64,000 bases of DNA from Pyricularia pennisetigena (taxonomy: Eukaryota; Ascomycota; Sordariomycetes; Magnaporthales; Pyriculariaceae): contig NC_043742.1 of assembly GCF_004337985.1 (NCBI RefSeq), positions 7,605,136 through 7,669,135 of the forward strand, written 5' to 3'. The notes beneath the pieces were generated by a model, which made no database searches, had not been told where the DNA came from, and saw only the letters and a list, made by a program, of their open reading frames with translations. Below, one piece after another: positions 33,354 to 45,415 of the stretch. The translations under genes were made by a program, and so were the position numbers. Position 1 is the first letter of the stretch; each line of letters starts with the position of its first letter.

Positions 33354-35617
33354 TTATCGGCGGAACCTCGTATCAACATCTGCAACAACCGGCTCGACCG
33401 GCGTCCGAGGGGCCTTTTCCAATGGATCCAGCTTCTCAATCGCGTCGCCCATCTCGTCGGGCACCGACGTTTTGAACACAGCCTGGACGTTATCGTAGGG
33501 TGAAAAGCCTGTAAAATGCCAGTTTAGGAACGGATTCTTGCCACGGCGGCGGCGGCCGAGCATTCCTCCGCTCCAGGACCGCCGGCGCTCGTACAAGCTG
33601 ATGAGTAGCAATACGGGCGCGTTGAGGGTGCGGACGAGGGAGACGTTGACCGTGTGAAACGTGGCCGGGGACACAAGCAGCTTGAGCGGCAGGAGCAATA
33701 CCAGCGCGAGGATGTTCGTTGGTGGCGGGTAGGCAAAGATGGCGTCGCTTTTGACACCTTCAAATGTTAAGACGGTCCGGCGAAAGGCAACTTCCCCGGC
33801 CGCGTCGGCGATGATTCGCGAGAACGTGTTGGTCAGAACCGCAATGGTAAGAGTCAGGAATAGCGTGTTGCCCAGAAAAGCAAACGCGACCATGAGTGCA
33901 GGTCCAAACAGCGAATGGAAGTTGCCGGCCTCATCGAAGCCGGTTCCATCTAGACCAAACCAGATCCACAGCATCCACTTGGCGATGGTAGACCAGCGCG
34001 GCGTGAGAATCGTAGTGTTGGAGTTGTCATCGCTGTCGATAAGCCACTGCAACGCCAACAAGAAGCCGACGAAACACCACGTGGCCAGGAAGGTGAGCAT
34101 CATAAAGTCGCTCATGGCGGCGCGCACGCTGATGAAGACGATATTGTTTGGCAGTAGCGTAAAGGCCAATCTTGTCAGAAGCACAGGCGCGGCGATGCAG
34201 AGGATATGCAGGCCCTGGCCAAGAGGAAAGCGACCTGCGACTATGTCAAAGATGCGGGCGATGACATAGGCTCCGTAGATGAAGATGAAGGTAAGATCCA
34301 GGAAAGACCAAAGCGATTGTGAATGAACCTCCCAGCCGTGCTCAGCAATGGCGGCCAACTCGGATAGTACCCAGCCGGCCGTGTAGATGCTGAACATGAG
34401 CTCAAAAAGCTCAGTACCCTCGTCGTTGCGATACACCATGGTGAGGACATATAGACCCAGTAATATCAGAAATTGGCACATCTCGACGGCGTTGCGCCAG
34501 CGCGGGACAATGAGGCGGTAGTGATTCAATATTGGAGCCTTCCGCGGGTCGTATAGCGAGATTGGGTGGTGACGGTAGTGATCTGGCAGGATGTCCATGA
34601 CTGACAGCGGCGTATATATGACCTGGCCCTCGTACACGGCATTAACAACACGCTGGCAGGCAGGTGAGCTGATGAAATTCTTGCTTTCCGAGATGATGGC
34701 CAGTTCCAAAGCGGTTAGCTTCCGTTCATGACCCTCGCGCTCCTGCAGTCGCCACTGACGAGCAGCCGTGTCGAGCTGGATGGAGTCTGGAGCCCCCTGG
34801 AAAGGATCGAAGCCCTCAACAAGGACATGTGAGAGGAGTAGCAAGCCATCCTCGCTGGTGTGCTCCTCATGTAGACGGCGGAGGATAAGGGTGGCAGCAA
34901 GCTCGCAGAGGGTGGCACGAGCTATGGTGACAGTCTGGTGAACTGTGCTGGATTGTTCACGAAGGAACTGGACACGGTTGGCGAGCAGGCAATACACTAT
35001 GGGTTTTGTTAGCGACTAACAAAAGTAGGTGACTAACAAAAGCAGGTGCTGGTGGAAGCAGGGCCATGACGTAGCAAAGGAAGGGTCAGACATGCCTACA
35101 GAGATGTCGCTTGGAGTGTAAAGACGATCGACAAGGGGGCGGACAATCTCCTTGTTTACCCTATGGTCTTTGAGTTGTTCAAGCGAATATGGTTCATCTG
35201 CGATGATATTAGCAACAGGATCTACATGACAACCAAAGATGACTAGAACTAATCGGTTCAAGATCTTGTAGGTTTTTTTATTTAATATTACATACCAACA
35301 GCGGCGGCTACTAATCTCCTCACTCTAGCTTGGGGTCACGAGATAGCCGAAGCCAAAAAAAACGAATCAATCAGCCCTGGCCTGTTCTAGATTCGGTGAA
35401 AGACAGCCGTCGAAGGGGAAAAAAAAACCGGGTCCCTGAAGTCGAGACAAGCAATTACCTACCGGTGAATGGTCATGTACACGGGCAAGGATGAAGGTGC
35501 CACGGCGGGAATCGGGTGCCGATTTCTCCGATCGATGCAGGCCTCCGTCTCGGACATGTCATCGTCGTCGTGTGCATGTGCTTCTGGCGCCAGAAGCCCT
35601 TTGCTGCTGGAGTCCAT
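33354..35617 (-). CDS. YVC1/TRPY-type vacuolar cation channel
   Basis: Four exons: 35617..35463, 35324..35296 (29 nt), 35197..35100 and 35015..33354; introns 138, 98 and 84 bp. Product 647 residues. It resembles yeast TRPY1/Yvc1: an N-terminal cytosolic region (EEPYSLEQLKDHRV-like, with LVRPLVDRLY), a conserved I-V-Y-C-L-L-A-N-R-V-Q-F-L block, six hydrophobic segments from about residue 280, and a pore/S6 region containing FGPALMVAFAFLGNTLFL and T-N-T-F-S-R-I. In yeast this channel releases vacuolar calcium upon osmotic or mechanical stimulation. All four exons join in frame, but the 29-nt exon 2 and the acceptor of exon 4 are less certain. The start at 35617 (M-D-S-S-S-K-G) is the most likely of several upstream Met codons. 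Confidence 0.82.
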
Positions 35618-36379
35618 CAGGGCAACGGCGGCGGGTGCAAGAGAAAACGCGATCGTGGCCGAGGTAGGGCTGTAGATTGCCGTGGTGCAGCTGTTGCGGT
35701 TGTGGGTTGGATGGTTTGAGGGGGTGTTTTGTTTGCGTTGGCATCGACGACGAATGAGTGTCATCATATGGAAAGGGAAAGGGGGCAAAAAGGTAAACCC
35801 AGCATCGCACCTGCTTAGCGACGGACAGAGCACGGGGTGGCGGACACGACACGACTGCCGCCGCAATCAAGGGCGGAAAGCATAATGGCTGGAGGGGCCT
35901 GGACCTAACTAGTGCCGGGGAAGGAGTGCCTGGTCTCAGGGTTCCAAATTACTTGCTGCGGCGGGCACCTTTGGCAAAATTACTGGACTACGCCGTTTCA
36001 TCTCTGCCTCAGTATATAAAAGGGAAATGATTGGTTGATTTTGGGTTGTGGTGGGGGCTCCTAGAGTTCCAACAGTCCCGCTAGCGAAAACTTACGTAAA
36101 ATAGGGGTGTGGGAAATTGGAGAGAAGCTGTGCCAATTTGGCTTAGCGGGCTTCCATTTCTTTTCCAACTCTATGCCGTCCATTGCTTGGAGAGAACAGC
36201 CGACATCGGCACAAACCGGGAGTCACAAAATAGTATCCAACGGAAGGCCCACGGCCACCAACGCCCGCGATCCGCCCGAACAGGATTCTGCTAAACCGGC
36301 CTCTCGGTGATGGATCTGCCCACTTGGCGCACATTCGCAGTCCCGTAGTCGAACAGCAGCACTCTTCGGCTTCAGCTAG
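35618..36379. other. divergent intergenic region
   Basis: Upstream of both the TRP channel (minus) and the Zn2Cys6 factor (plus). No gene seen; overlapping frames of 60-100 codons were rejected. Confidence 0.5.
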
Positions 36380-38009
36380 ATGCCTCGCATCTTCAACCAA
36401 GCAGCATGGTGCGGTAACTTGACGTCATAATTGATATCAAACGAAATACTGATGAGCGCTGCAGCAACACCTGCCGTGTCCGCAAGATCAAATGTGTGTC
36501 TGTTGTTGCTGTTGTAGCCCTCTGTCAACTGCCTGGAGATTTTTATCTCACATGTATCATCCCCAGGTGATGAATCGCTCCCCATCTGCCAGCGCTGCTC
36601 CAAAGCAAGTCGCTATTGTGACCGCACTGCCGCGCCTCCGTCTATCTCAGTCCTTGAGCAGCCAACCAACACAGAGCAAATCTTTCCATTGCCGCCACAC
36701 CCTCGCCAGGCCCTCGTCAACCCCGCAATAGCCCGCTACTTCCACCACTATATCTCCTCCATCGCCCCTTGGTATGATCTTAGTGATGGGTCTCGGCACT
36801 TTGCTACCTGCCTAACCGAGCTGGCCCTCACCGACCCGCTCCCATTCGCTGCCGTCATCGCCCTGGCCGCGATTCAGATCAGCCAGACGACGGCACCGTC
36901 GGCCCGGACCGCTGCCGAGTACTACCATGGCCACTGCGTCCGGCTGTTGTTGGTCCGGCTGAAGGACGACAGTTCGGCCTCTGACGATGGCGATCGCGAC
37001 GGAATCACGCTCGCTTCCATCTGTCTCCTGCGCTCGTACGAGATCCTGAGCGAGGAGGTCGATCCGAACCGGCATCTCCGGGGCGCGTACTCGCTTGCCG
37101 TCTCTCGTACTCCGCTGCTCCGGGAAGATGACCTCAGCGGGCGTGGAGGGCTGCGCGGCGCGGGGTTCTGGAACTATTTGAGGGAAGACATTACTTTCAG
37201 TCTGTTTCAAAGATGCCCGCTCAAGGTGGGACTGGAGCAGGTCGAGCTGTTTGTCTGGCGTGGTGACGATGTTGACGGTGACCACGGCTACTTGAATGCC
37301 GTGACGCTCATTCTGGGAAGAATTATTAATGAGTGTTTTGGGCGCGAGACAGTGTCATCCGATTCCTGGGACTTTTTGGTTGCGTTACTCCGTGACTGGT
37401 GCTCGGCTCTTCCCGACCGTTTCGCGCCTTTTGCACGTGAAGAACGCGGTCTGGGACTTGCTTTGCCCTCTGTTTGGATGTTGCAGGATTGTCATGGTAG
37501 GGCCTTTTTCTTTTCTTCCCCAAGCACCAAAGTCGAGAATGCTGATGATTCATTGCTGGGGGCTACAGCATCGAAATCCCACTATCGGCTTCTCTGTATT
37601 GCCATCCTCTGCGCCCACGCACCTACGACGCAACATATTTCAGACCTTGCTTTGCTTCTGGATGGTTTTCAAGGTCTTGGTCAGAGCGGCACAAAGGACG
37701 AGATTCTAGAAAGGTGTGCTCTTGAGATCTGCGGGATCGTATTTACTTCCAACTCGCCTCCTGTAATGGTGAATTGTTTTGGTCCTATCGCGTTTTGTAA
37801 GTCTCGGCTGGTTTACTTTTGTATGTCTATACTTGTCACCACGATCATGGCTAACGCGCCCACTCCAAGGTGGGCCATTTATCCGCTCCGAAGCTGCGCA
37901 ACATGAGCTTGTCCGTCGGCTCATAGCCTGCAAACGAACCATCGGATGGCCTGTACAGCGGCTCGTGGCGGACTTGCAGATTGCATGGGGAGAGGCAATT
38001 GGACAATAG
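36380..38009 (+). CDS. Zn2Cys6 transcription factor
   Basis: Four exons: 36380..36408, 36465..36493, 36567..37796 and 37870..38009; introns 56, 73 and 73 bp. Product 475 residues. The DNA-binding zinc cluster is assembled across exons 1-3: C-N-T-C-R-V-R-K-I-K-C, then D-E-S-L-P-I-C-Q-R-C, then a final C in S-K-A-S-R-Y-C. This is the canonical C-x2-C-x6-C-x6-C-x2-C-x6-C spacing, and only the spliced form gives it. The remainder is the fungal-specific factor region (F-H-H-Y-I...W-Y-D-L, and near the end F-C-G-P-F-I-R-S), typical of ARCA-like regulators. The next gene downstream (a dioxygenase at 38300, same strand, 290 bp away) is a possible target, by proximity only. Confidence 0.85.
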
Positions 38010-38299
38010 AATGATGTGTGATGCAGATTCTTGCAGCTTGACTTGGTCGGACCCGCTCCAATTCAGTGGTATGCGAGTCAAGGATTTCCGAGCTCTGATT
38101 TGGCTTTTCCTAATGCGGTATCCCCGCTCCCGCTTCCTCCATGCTCAAAGCCGAGCTCGGGTTTGGACATGAGGTCACCACGCGATGCCTCACACCTGTC
38201 GACAAAACTATTTAAATTGCACCGAAACGACAATAAGGATGGACTTGCTCAATGTCAGTCAGATACCTTATAAAATTCTACGACAAAAAGACACCTGTC

Positions 38300-39425
38300 A
38301 TGGCATTCCCACGCCAAGTCAGAGCTGTGCGGCTTCTGCTCCGCCAATGCCCCTTCGCCCTCACCCAAACCAGCTGTCGCCGCACCATGGCAACACTCTC
38401 CCAGAAACCGAGTAACGGGCCCGCCGTGATCAAGCCATCGGCAGCCGAGATCAAAAACAACACGCTCTCAGCACGCAACCTCGAACTGGCCGTCCGTCAT
38501 CTGCACGCCGACGGCCTCGTGGTGGTCGAGGACGCCGTACCGCATCCGGACCTTGACGCCCTCAACGCCAAGATGGTCCCCGATGCCCGCTACCTGCAGT
38601 CTCTCGGCGAGGATGGGCCCTTCAACTACAACCAGGGCAACCTGCAACAGGACCCGCCGCCAGTGGCCGAGTATTTTTTCCCCAGCATCTTTACAAGTAC
38701 GTCGATGGCACTAGCCTTATCATTGAATCTGCAACTCAGGACGACGCAGCAGGTCGAAGGTAGACATATAGAGGGTACTAACACAGAAAACAGACAAGAT
38801 TGCCACGCAAATCACCTCATCCATCCTTGGCCCCCGCCCCAAATGGACTTTTTGCTCGGCCAACTCCGCCATGCCCCCATCGTCACCCGACGCCTCCCCG
38901 CAGCGCCAGCCCGTGCACTCGGACGCGGATTTCGACCACCCGCGACACCCCTTTGCGCTGGTCGTCAACGTGCCGCTCGTGACCATGACGCCGCGCAACG
39001 GCTCGACCGAGCTGTGGCTCGGCACGCACCATCTCTCGGACCTCTCGGCGCAGGAGGGCGCCCACGGCGAGCGCGCCAGCGGCCGCATAAAGCAGCATCT
39101 CCTAGACGCGCGCCGGGCGGAGCGGGGCCCGTGCCAGCCCGTCGTCAAGAAGGGCAGCGTCGTGGTTAGGGACCTGAGGCTCTGGCACGCGGGCATGCCC
39201 AACCTGAGTGAGGACGAGGTCAGGGTCATGCTGGCGTTTATTCACTTTGCGCCGTGGTATCGCAACCCAATGAGGCTGAGGCTCGGAGAGGATGTGAAGA
39301 CTGAGATTGAGAACGTCGCCGGGGAGCTGGATGTGCCGGTGGATTGGGTGGGCAGGGACGAGGTGCTGGGTGAGTATTTGCGGCGCGGGTTTGGGAACAG
39401 TTATGATTTTGGTCAGGAGGCGTAA
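38300..39425 (+). CDS. phytanoyl-CoA dioxygenase (PhyH) family enzyme
   Basis: Two exons: 38300..38696 and 38794..39425. The 97 bp intron is GTACGT...ACAG with a TACTAAC branch point. Product 342 residues. A non-haem Fe(II)/2-oxoglutarate-type dioxygenase fold is indicated by H174-S-D176 and the distal His264 in R-L-W-H-A-G. It also has KIATQITSSILGPRPKW and N-G-S-T-E-L-W-L-G-T-H, both common in fungal PhyH proteins of secondary or lipid metabolism. The first ~30 residues are basic and hydroxylated (RQVRAVRLLLRQC), like a mitochondrial presequence; a start at the next Met (about 38387) would give a cytosolic form. The reaction is unknown. Confidence 0.87.
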
Positions 39426-40038
39426 CATGATGGGGATCGAATATTGTCTTGGGGCGCGCGAATGTGAGTTTGGGGGGGAGGTTTTTGATCGGGAAAGTTC
39501 CAGGCTGGATGTTGTTCCTTTGCCGGCTAGGTATCAAAACTTGATCGCTTTCTTTCATTCCCTTTCTTTGCGTGACGCCCGCTTACCCTGTATTGTCAAT
39601 GGTTGGTAAAAGGCCGATGCGCCTGTGCTGTTTTCGCCCGATATACAGTTTCCGGCAAATCGACCCAGGAAGCCAAGTTCTCTGCCAAACTACCATCGCA
39701 AAATGTCATTGTCGAAGCTCCTCTGGCGGGCCGTCCTCCTCCGTCTTGATCACTTTGCATTAGATGAAAAGATTCCGCCGTCCCACCCGGGTTGCGACAG
39801 CGCGGAGACCGGCGCTCCGGCTTTGCTCGACTTGGCGCTGTCTGCGCAGAAGTGGATCTTGTCTCGTGGCTAGATTGGTCGGGCGGGGGGAGAGATCAAC
39901 AAGAAGGAATCGGGGAAAGGTAAGGAATAAGGTATTATTTATTTTACTACCCCAAACACCAAAAGCATTGCGGCCGCAGACAAAAAGAAGAAAAAATGTA
40001 CAAACACGCCAAAAGAAAAAAAAAAAAAACACCCAGCA
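39426..40038. other. convergent intergenic region, no gene seen
   Basis: 3' flanks of the dioxygenase (plus) and the CTR transporter (minus), with an A-rich tract at about 40011-40029. Confidence 0.55.
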
Positions 40039-40775
40039 TCAGCCGCAGCAAACACTCGGCTCCTCAACGCCCTTTGCGCTCGCCCCCTCCTTTGCGGCGC
40101 CAGGCGCACTGGTCTCGACGCCGGGGACGCCGTCGACGAGCAGGGTCCTGGTCATCCAGTCGCAAAAGAACTTGCCGACGCCGGCGCCGAGCACGATCAT
40201 GACGAGCAGGATGACGTTGTAGTACATGGCGATGAGCATGACGATGTAGGCGAGGCCAAAGGTGAGGGCGTGCAGCACGGCGCGGACCAGCTGCTGCGGC
40301 GCGGTGGCGCGGAACGTCACGTACTCGCTCGGGATGGGCGGCGGCGGCGGCTGGCAGGGGTTCGGGGCGGTGCGGGCCTCGGGGTCCCGGTCGCGGGCCG
40401 TCTGGCGCGCGGAGCCGACGGCGGCCGCTTGGCGCGCAAACTGCCGCGCCAGGAACTCGTCGTACTCCTTGCCCAGCCGCCGCGTGAACTCGAGCAGCAC
40501 CACCAGCAGCATCACGCCGATGCACGTCGCGGCGAACATGCCGTTGTTGGTGATGTGCCACTCCGGCGTGAGGAAGCAGGCGTCGATGGTGTGCGTGTTG
40601 AACATCATCTGCAGGGCGGGGGCAATAGAGCCGCAGGGTTAGTTGAGGGGTTTCTTGGGATGAGGTTGGTTTTTTTTTTTTTTTTCTTTTTCTACGCGGT
40701 ATACGGTGGCCATAAACTTGCCGTGATCTTGCATGTCGACATGTCACCCCCGCTGCTGCTGCTATGGTGCGACAT
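40039..40775 (-). CDS. CTR-family copper transporter
   Basis: Two exons: 40775..40722 (54 nt) and 40608..40039. The intron starts with GC (G|GCAAGT) rather than GT and ends CTGCAG; it joins C-K-I-T to M-M-F-N in frame, as expected for this family. Product 207 residues. The N-terminus has M-S-H-H and D-M-S-T-C, metal-ligand-type residues. TM1 lies at about 43-58. TM2 contains the M-x3-M motif of CTR channels (M142, M146), and TM3 the G-x3-G helix-packing motif (G159, G163). A C-terminal C-C-G recalls the cytosolic Cys motif of many CTRs. It lies head-to-head with a ferric/cupric reductase (42786), which suggests reductive copper uptake; plasma membrane or vacuolar location cannot be decided. 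Confidence 0.9.
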
Positions 40776-42785
40776 TTTGACTGCTTGTACTGGTTGTTCT
40801 GGGGATGGATTTGTTGGTGTGCTGGAACAGATGAAGTGAAATCTTCCAACTGGGCGCAGAAACCCTGGCTGGATTTGGTCCGTCGGGTAGTAGTTGACAG
40901 GCAAGCAATTTTGAAAATTTTGTCGGCCTTTTTGATTAAAAAAAATCAGTGATGAAAATCGACAAATCTGGTCTGCTTCTTTGTGTCTCCCCAACTGTTC
41001 AAATTCCGGGGTTGTCGCCAGATACAATGACGAAACAGACAACAATTCTCAGTGCCAGATGGAAACCGAACCGCAAAGGTAGCAGCGAATATTCCTGGCC
41101 CTAAAGGCTTTTCAATAATTAACTTTGCGCAGTTTGACCAAACAAAACATTCGCATTAGTCCATCATCCCAGCGGCGCGGCTGGGGTTGCTCCATTTCTG
41201 CTCCATTATGAGGGGGTTCCGGGGGTTGTCGGTGGGACCGTTCGTGGCATGCAATCACACCAAGAAAATTGAGCAAGTTTATCAGCAACTATACAGTGAA
41301 GGGTGTTGTTGCCAAGCCTTATAGCTCGCCCCAGATGGCTTGTCTGACCTCAAATTCGCTCACATTGTGGGTTGCACGGGGAGGCATCGTGGCAATTGAG
41401 CTAAGATAAGGGACAAAGTATCGTGTCTAGTGTATTCTTAGGCCTAGAGCTACTGAAGAAGAGTAGCAGATGAAGGATTAGGTTTGTAGGTAGTTGGTTG
41501 CCGGGTGGCAAGATTACTGGGTACATATTGGAAACAAATAAGTAAACAATTTCCCGCGAAAAACCTTGAGCTTCGTACATGACACGGTTCTTCCAACCAT
41601 AACCGCGACAATTTTGATGGTGAACATGTTGTGACCTCTAAGCCTACAAGTTCTTGTCACCTTCAGTCGGAATAAAACTAGACTAGGACAGGCCCGGCCG
41701 GGACACTCAGCTCTTCACCCCATAAGGATTTCTGCGCCAACGGCGGGCCGAGATCATCGTCACACACCAGCCGCAAACCGTCGGAGCTATACTCGCACGG
41801 GTAGGCTAAGCCGCTAAACAAACATGATCCCCGCCCAAACCCTTGGGATCTCGGGTACCACGTTGCAGATTCTCCGCCCCGCTCACCACCACCATCCCTA
41901 AAAAAAAATATCAATATAAAAAAAAATGGAGAATAAAAACGTGCTCATATGTGCTCAACGTGTCAACTGTGGATCGATCTCACGCTTTTAGCGTCTTGCC
42001 GAGAGAAAATGGGAGGCAATTCGGATAATTCTGGACGTTTTTTTTTTTATTTCCCTGTGGGAACAAAAATCCGACTTTAATGGTTGGGAAAAGTACAATA
42101 TCAGTTCCTCTTATCTTAAATGCATGTCCCAAGTCCCAAGCTCTTGGTAAACCAAAGTGTATCCGCTATACTGCTCATTCGCGCGCAGATTTTCCATGTC
42201 AGCAATTGGTCCCAAGTTCTCGGCGCCCCTGATTCCTGCTACGGCGCAACCGACGTGAAAGGCAAGAAACGTGCAACTTTAAAGACAAGAAAAAGGCCAC
42301 ATCCGACTCGAGGACCTTTGTAGGAAGCCAAAAAAGAAAAGACGACCAAGTGTTGAATTGCATTCGAGGTGTCGGTTTCTCTTTTTTTTTCTGACGTTCC
42401 AAACTGGTTAACGGAAGCAAAGCTTATTGGACAAGACATCTCCCAAGACAACTTGATCAATTTATAATTTATCCAAAAAGACCATTATATCAATCACACC
42501 ATCTCTCCGTCTTGGGAGGAGCGGCAGTCATCGGTGTTGCAACCCCGACCCGATCGGAAGCAAGGCATACTACCCAATTCGCCACGTGCGTGCGCCGCGC
42601 ATCGACCTCGTGCAGGTTGTCATATAAGAGGGGACCGGCCACAGGCCGTCCGATAACGTCGTCCCTGACGCGCGTTACTCGCCCTGAAAGGATTTGATCT
42701 TTTCTTTGCTTGTCATCTCATCTACCTCCTCTCTCTATCTCTCACATACACACACACACACACACACATACACACACAGCAAACC
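40776..42785. promoter_or_regulatory. 2-kb divergent region between copper transporter and metalloreductase
   Basis: No gene seen. As the only upstream DNA of both genes it is the place to look for shared copper- or iron-responsive elements; I did not find a convincing published copper box by eye. Contains A- and T-rich tracts and, at its right end, the CA repeat. Confidence 0.4.
42743..42779. repeat. (CA)n microsatellite in the reductase 5' leader
   Basis: CACACA run with two TA interruptions ending just 6 bases before the reductase ATG, preceded by a CT-rich tract. Confidence 0.9.
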
Positions 42786-44195
42786 ATGACTTTTCAAAAG
42801 TCGTCGGCGCTGTCGGCGCGACACATTCAGGATTTCAGCAATGCCACCAGTGTGATCTACTATTGGGGCTACGCAGACCGCGTCGTGCCCTGCACCAACG
42901 ACAAGGGCAGCTGTGAGTACCTCGACCTCGTCTACGCAAGCCACTCCAACAGCATGCTGTACACCGGCATCATGTGGGCCCTGATCCTCGGCATCCTGCT
43001 GGTCTGGGCCTTTATGCGCAAGGTGTTTCCGTCGGCTCCGGCCCCGACCGACGTCACGTCTTCTTCTTCTTCGAGGGCCGAGGACGGCAGGGCACCCGCA
43101 AAATCTGCCGTAACGAGGCTGCGCAACTCGTTGGCCTCGTGGTCGAGGCGCTGGCTCCTGCCGGAGTCGATGAGGTGGTTGTTCGGGCACGTCACCCGCC
43201 TGCAGCTGGCCATCCTGGCCATTGTCGTCATCTATCTCATCATCTTCAGCTTCGCCGGCATCTACTACGCCTCTTGGATCACGCCCGTCAAGGACACGCC
43301 GGGCGTTTACAACTTCCGATCCAGCCTCGGTCCCTGGTCCAACCGCGTCGGTGTTTTCGCATACGCGCTCACGCCCATGTCCGTCATGCTGGCGAGCCGC
43401 GAGTCGATCCTCTCCATCTTGACCGGCGTGCCCTACCAATCCTTCATGTTCATGCACCGCTGGCTCGGCTACATCATGTTTGCCCAGTCCGCCCTGCACA
43501 CCATCGGTTGGTGCATTATCGAAATCCGCCTCTACCAGCCGCAGCCCAAAGTCAGCCTCCAGCTGGTCACGGAGACGTACATGATCTGGGGGCTGGTGGC
43601 CATGGCGCTGTTCACGGCCCTGATCCTTCTGACCACCAAGTGGGCGATCCGGGCCTTTGGCTACGAGTTCTTCCGCAAGGCCCACTACGTCCTGGCCATG
43701 GTCTACATCGGCGGCGCCATCGCCCACTGGAAGGGGCTCATGTGCTTCCTGATCCCCGGCATCCTGCTCTGGTTCGTCGACCGGGCCGCGAGGCTGGTGC
43801 GCACCGGCCTGCTGCACTACAACTACCTCGAGGACGGCACGCTCGGCTTCGGGTCGGCCAAGGCCTCGGTGCAGCTGTTCGAGGACGCCGAGAGCGGCGA
43901 CGTCGTCCGCCTCGACTTTGACCACCCGCACCAGGCCTGGGACATCGGCCAGCACTTCTTCCTCACCTTCCCGGAGCTCAGCATCTGGCAGAGCCACCCC
44001 ATGACCCCGCTCGCCCCGCCCGCCATGCCCGGCGCCGCCGGCGGCAAGACCGGATCCAGGCACTCGTACGTGATGCGCGCCAAGGCCGGCGAGACCAAGA
44101 AGCTGGCGCTGCTGGCCGCCCAGAAGCTTGCCGCCGCTGGTGCCGGAGCCGAGTCCTCCGCCGCCACCGCCGAGAAGACGGCAGCGAGCAGCAGC

Positions 44196-44229
<34 letters not shown>

Positions 44230-44921
44230 GGAGAGGCCAAAACGACAACACAACCGCGGCGCCGACCGTCTCGGTGATCCTGACGGGCCCGTACGGCCAA
44301 TCCATCATGCACAGCCTGCGGACGGACGCCAACGTCCTCTGCGTGGCGGGCGGCACGGGGGTGACGTTTGTGCTGCCGCCGCTGCTGGAGATTGTGCGCC
44401 GGACGCCCGTGCCGGGCCGCAGGGTCGAGCTCGTCTGGGTGATCCGGCACGCGCGCGACATGGAGTGGGTGGCGCCCGAGCTGGCCGAGCTGCGCGCCGC
44501 CAGCGAGACGCACAACCTGCACGTCGACGTTTACGTGACGCGCGACGCGAAGACGAGGGCCGCGGGCGCCGCGGACGGCAAGGAAGAGGGCGCGGCCAGG
44601 AACAAGGTGACGGGCGTGTCGGGCTCCTCGACCAACTCCGTCTCGTCGGGCGAGGAGGTCGACGAGGACGCCAACGTGGCGGTGCACAGGCCCGCGCACG
44701 TCGAGAATCCGCAGGTGCGCCGGCCGAAAATGGACGCCGTCGTGGATGGGTTCGTCGGCGGCGTCGCGGTCGGCTCGACGACCGTGTACGCGAGCGGTCC
44801 GCTCGAGATGGTTGGTGATCTGCGCGCTGCGGTTGCCAGGCAGAACGACAGCGGCAAGGTGTGGCGAGGCGAGGAGAGGTTCGACGTGCGGTTGGTGAGC
44901 GATGACCGCGTTGAATGGTAA
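42786..44921 (+). CDS. ferric/cupric reductase (FRE family)
   Basis: A 711-residue single-exon flavocytochrome. A luminal/extracellular N-terminus with three Cys is followed by about seven transmembrane helices. Bis-haem histidines are paired: H224 and H238 (M-H-R-W-L-G...L-H-T), H300 and H314 (K-A-H-Y...A-H-W). The FAD motif H-P-M-T (404-407) replaces the usual H-P-F-T. NADPH-binding motifs are G-P-Y-G (501-504) and G-G-T-G-V-T (522-527). The C-terminus ends in a Trp two residues after D-R-V-E. Between the FAD and NADPH domains a low-complexity insert carries a 14-serine run. The enzyme reduces Fe(III)/Cu(II) outside the cell for uptake; head-to-head position with a CTR transporter favours copper. 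A long open frame on the opposite strand is a shadow caused by high GC. Confidence 0.93.
44186..44230. repeat. (AGC)n coding microsatellite
   Basis: AGC repeat with one AGT interruption encoding the poly-serine run of the reductase; likely length-variable between strains. Confidence 0.95.
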
Positions 44922-45415
44922 ATATTCGACTGTGTGATGTTCTTTTTTTTTCTTTTTCAAATCTAGAGATACCATGTAGAAAATAATATCGAGCTTCGGC
45001 TCAGTTACTCGATCTGTGGTTTGCAATTCCTCGCTTTGATCTGCTGCTGTGTCCGAAGTTGTGTCCTTGTAAAAGGATAGGTGGAAACCCAGGTTATTTA
45101 TAAATGCTCTAATACAAGCAAGGGATAAGTAGTAGAGTCAATGATTTGCCTTTGTACTCATGCACTCTTGAGTCGTGGTTTTTTGTTTAAAGATTGAACT
45201 TTTCTTTTTTTTTTTTCTTCTTCTTTTTCTATTGCACTTTTTTTCAACGCATAAATTGTCTGCAAGTTCATTCAAAAATTCAGCACATCCTGTTTTCTTT
45301 GGTTGGTATTATTTGATTTACATATCTTTCACCATCATAACGCCTATATGACACTCTCTAAACTATTATAAAATATTGTACCAAAAAAGAATATCAATTG
45401 AACAGTATCATCACA
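44922..45415. other. intergenic, no gene seen
   Basis: Reductase 3' flank with T-rich tracts, then AT-rich DNA upstream of the secreted-protein gene at 45416. Confidence 0.5.

Noticed and set aside
42735..45026. 763-codon open frame on the minus strand
   Set aside because: It lies wholly opposite the ferric reductase gene, whose motifs are complete; the antisense frame has Ala/Arg/Gly/Val-rich composition with no domain. High-GC shadow.
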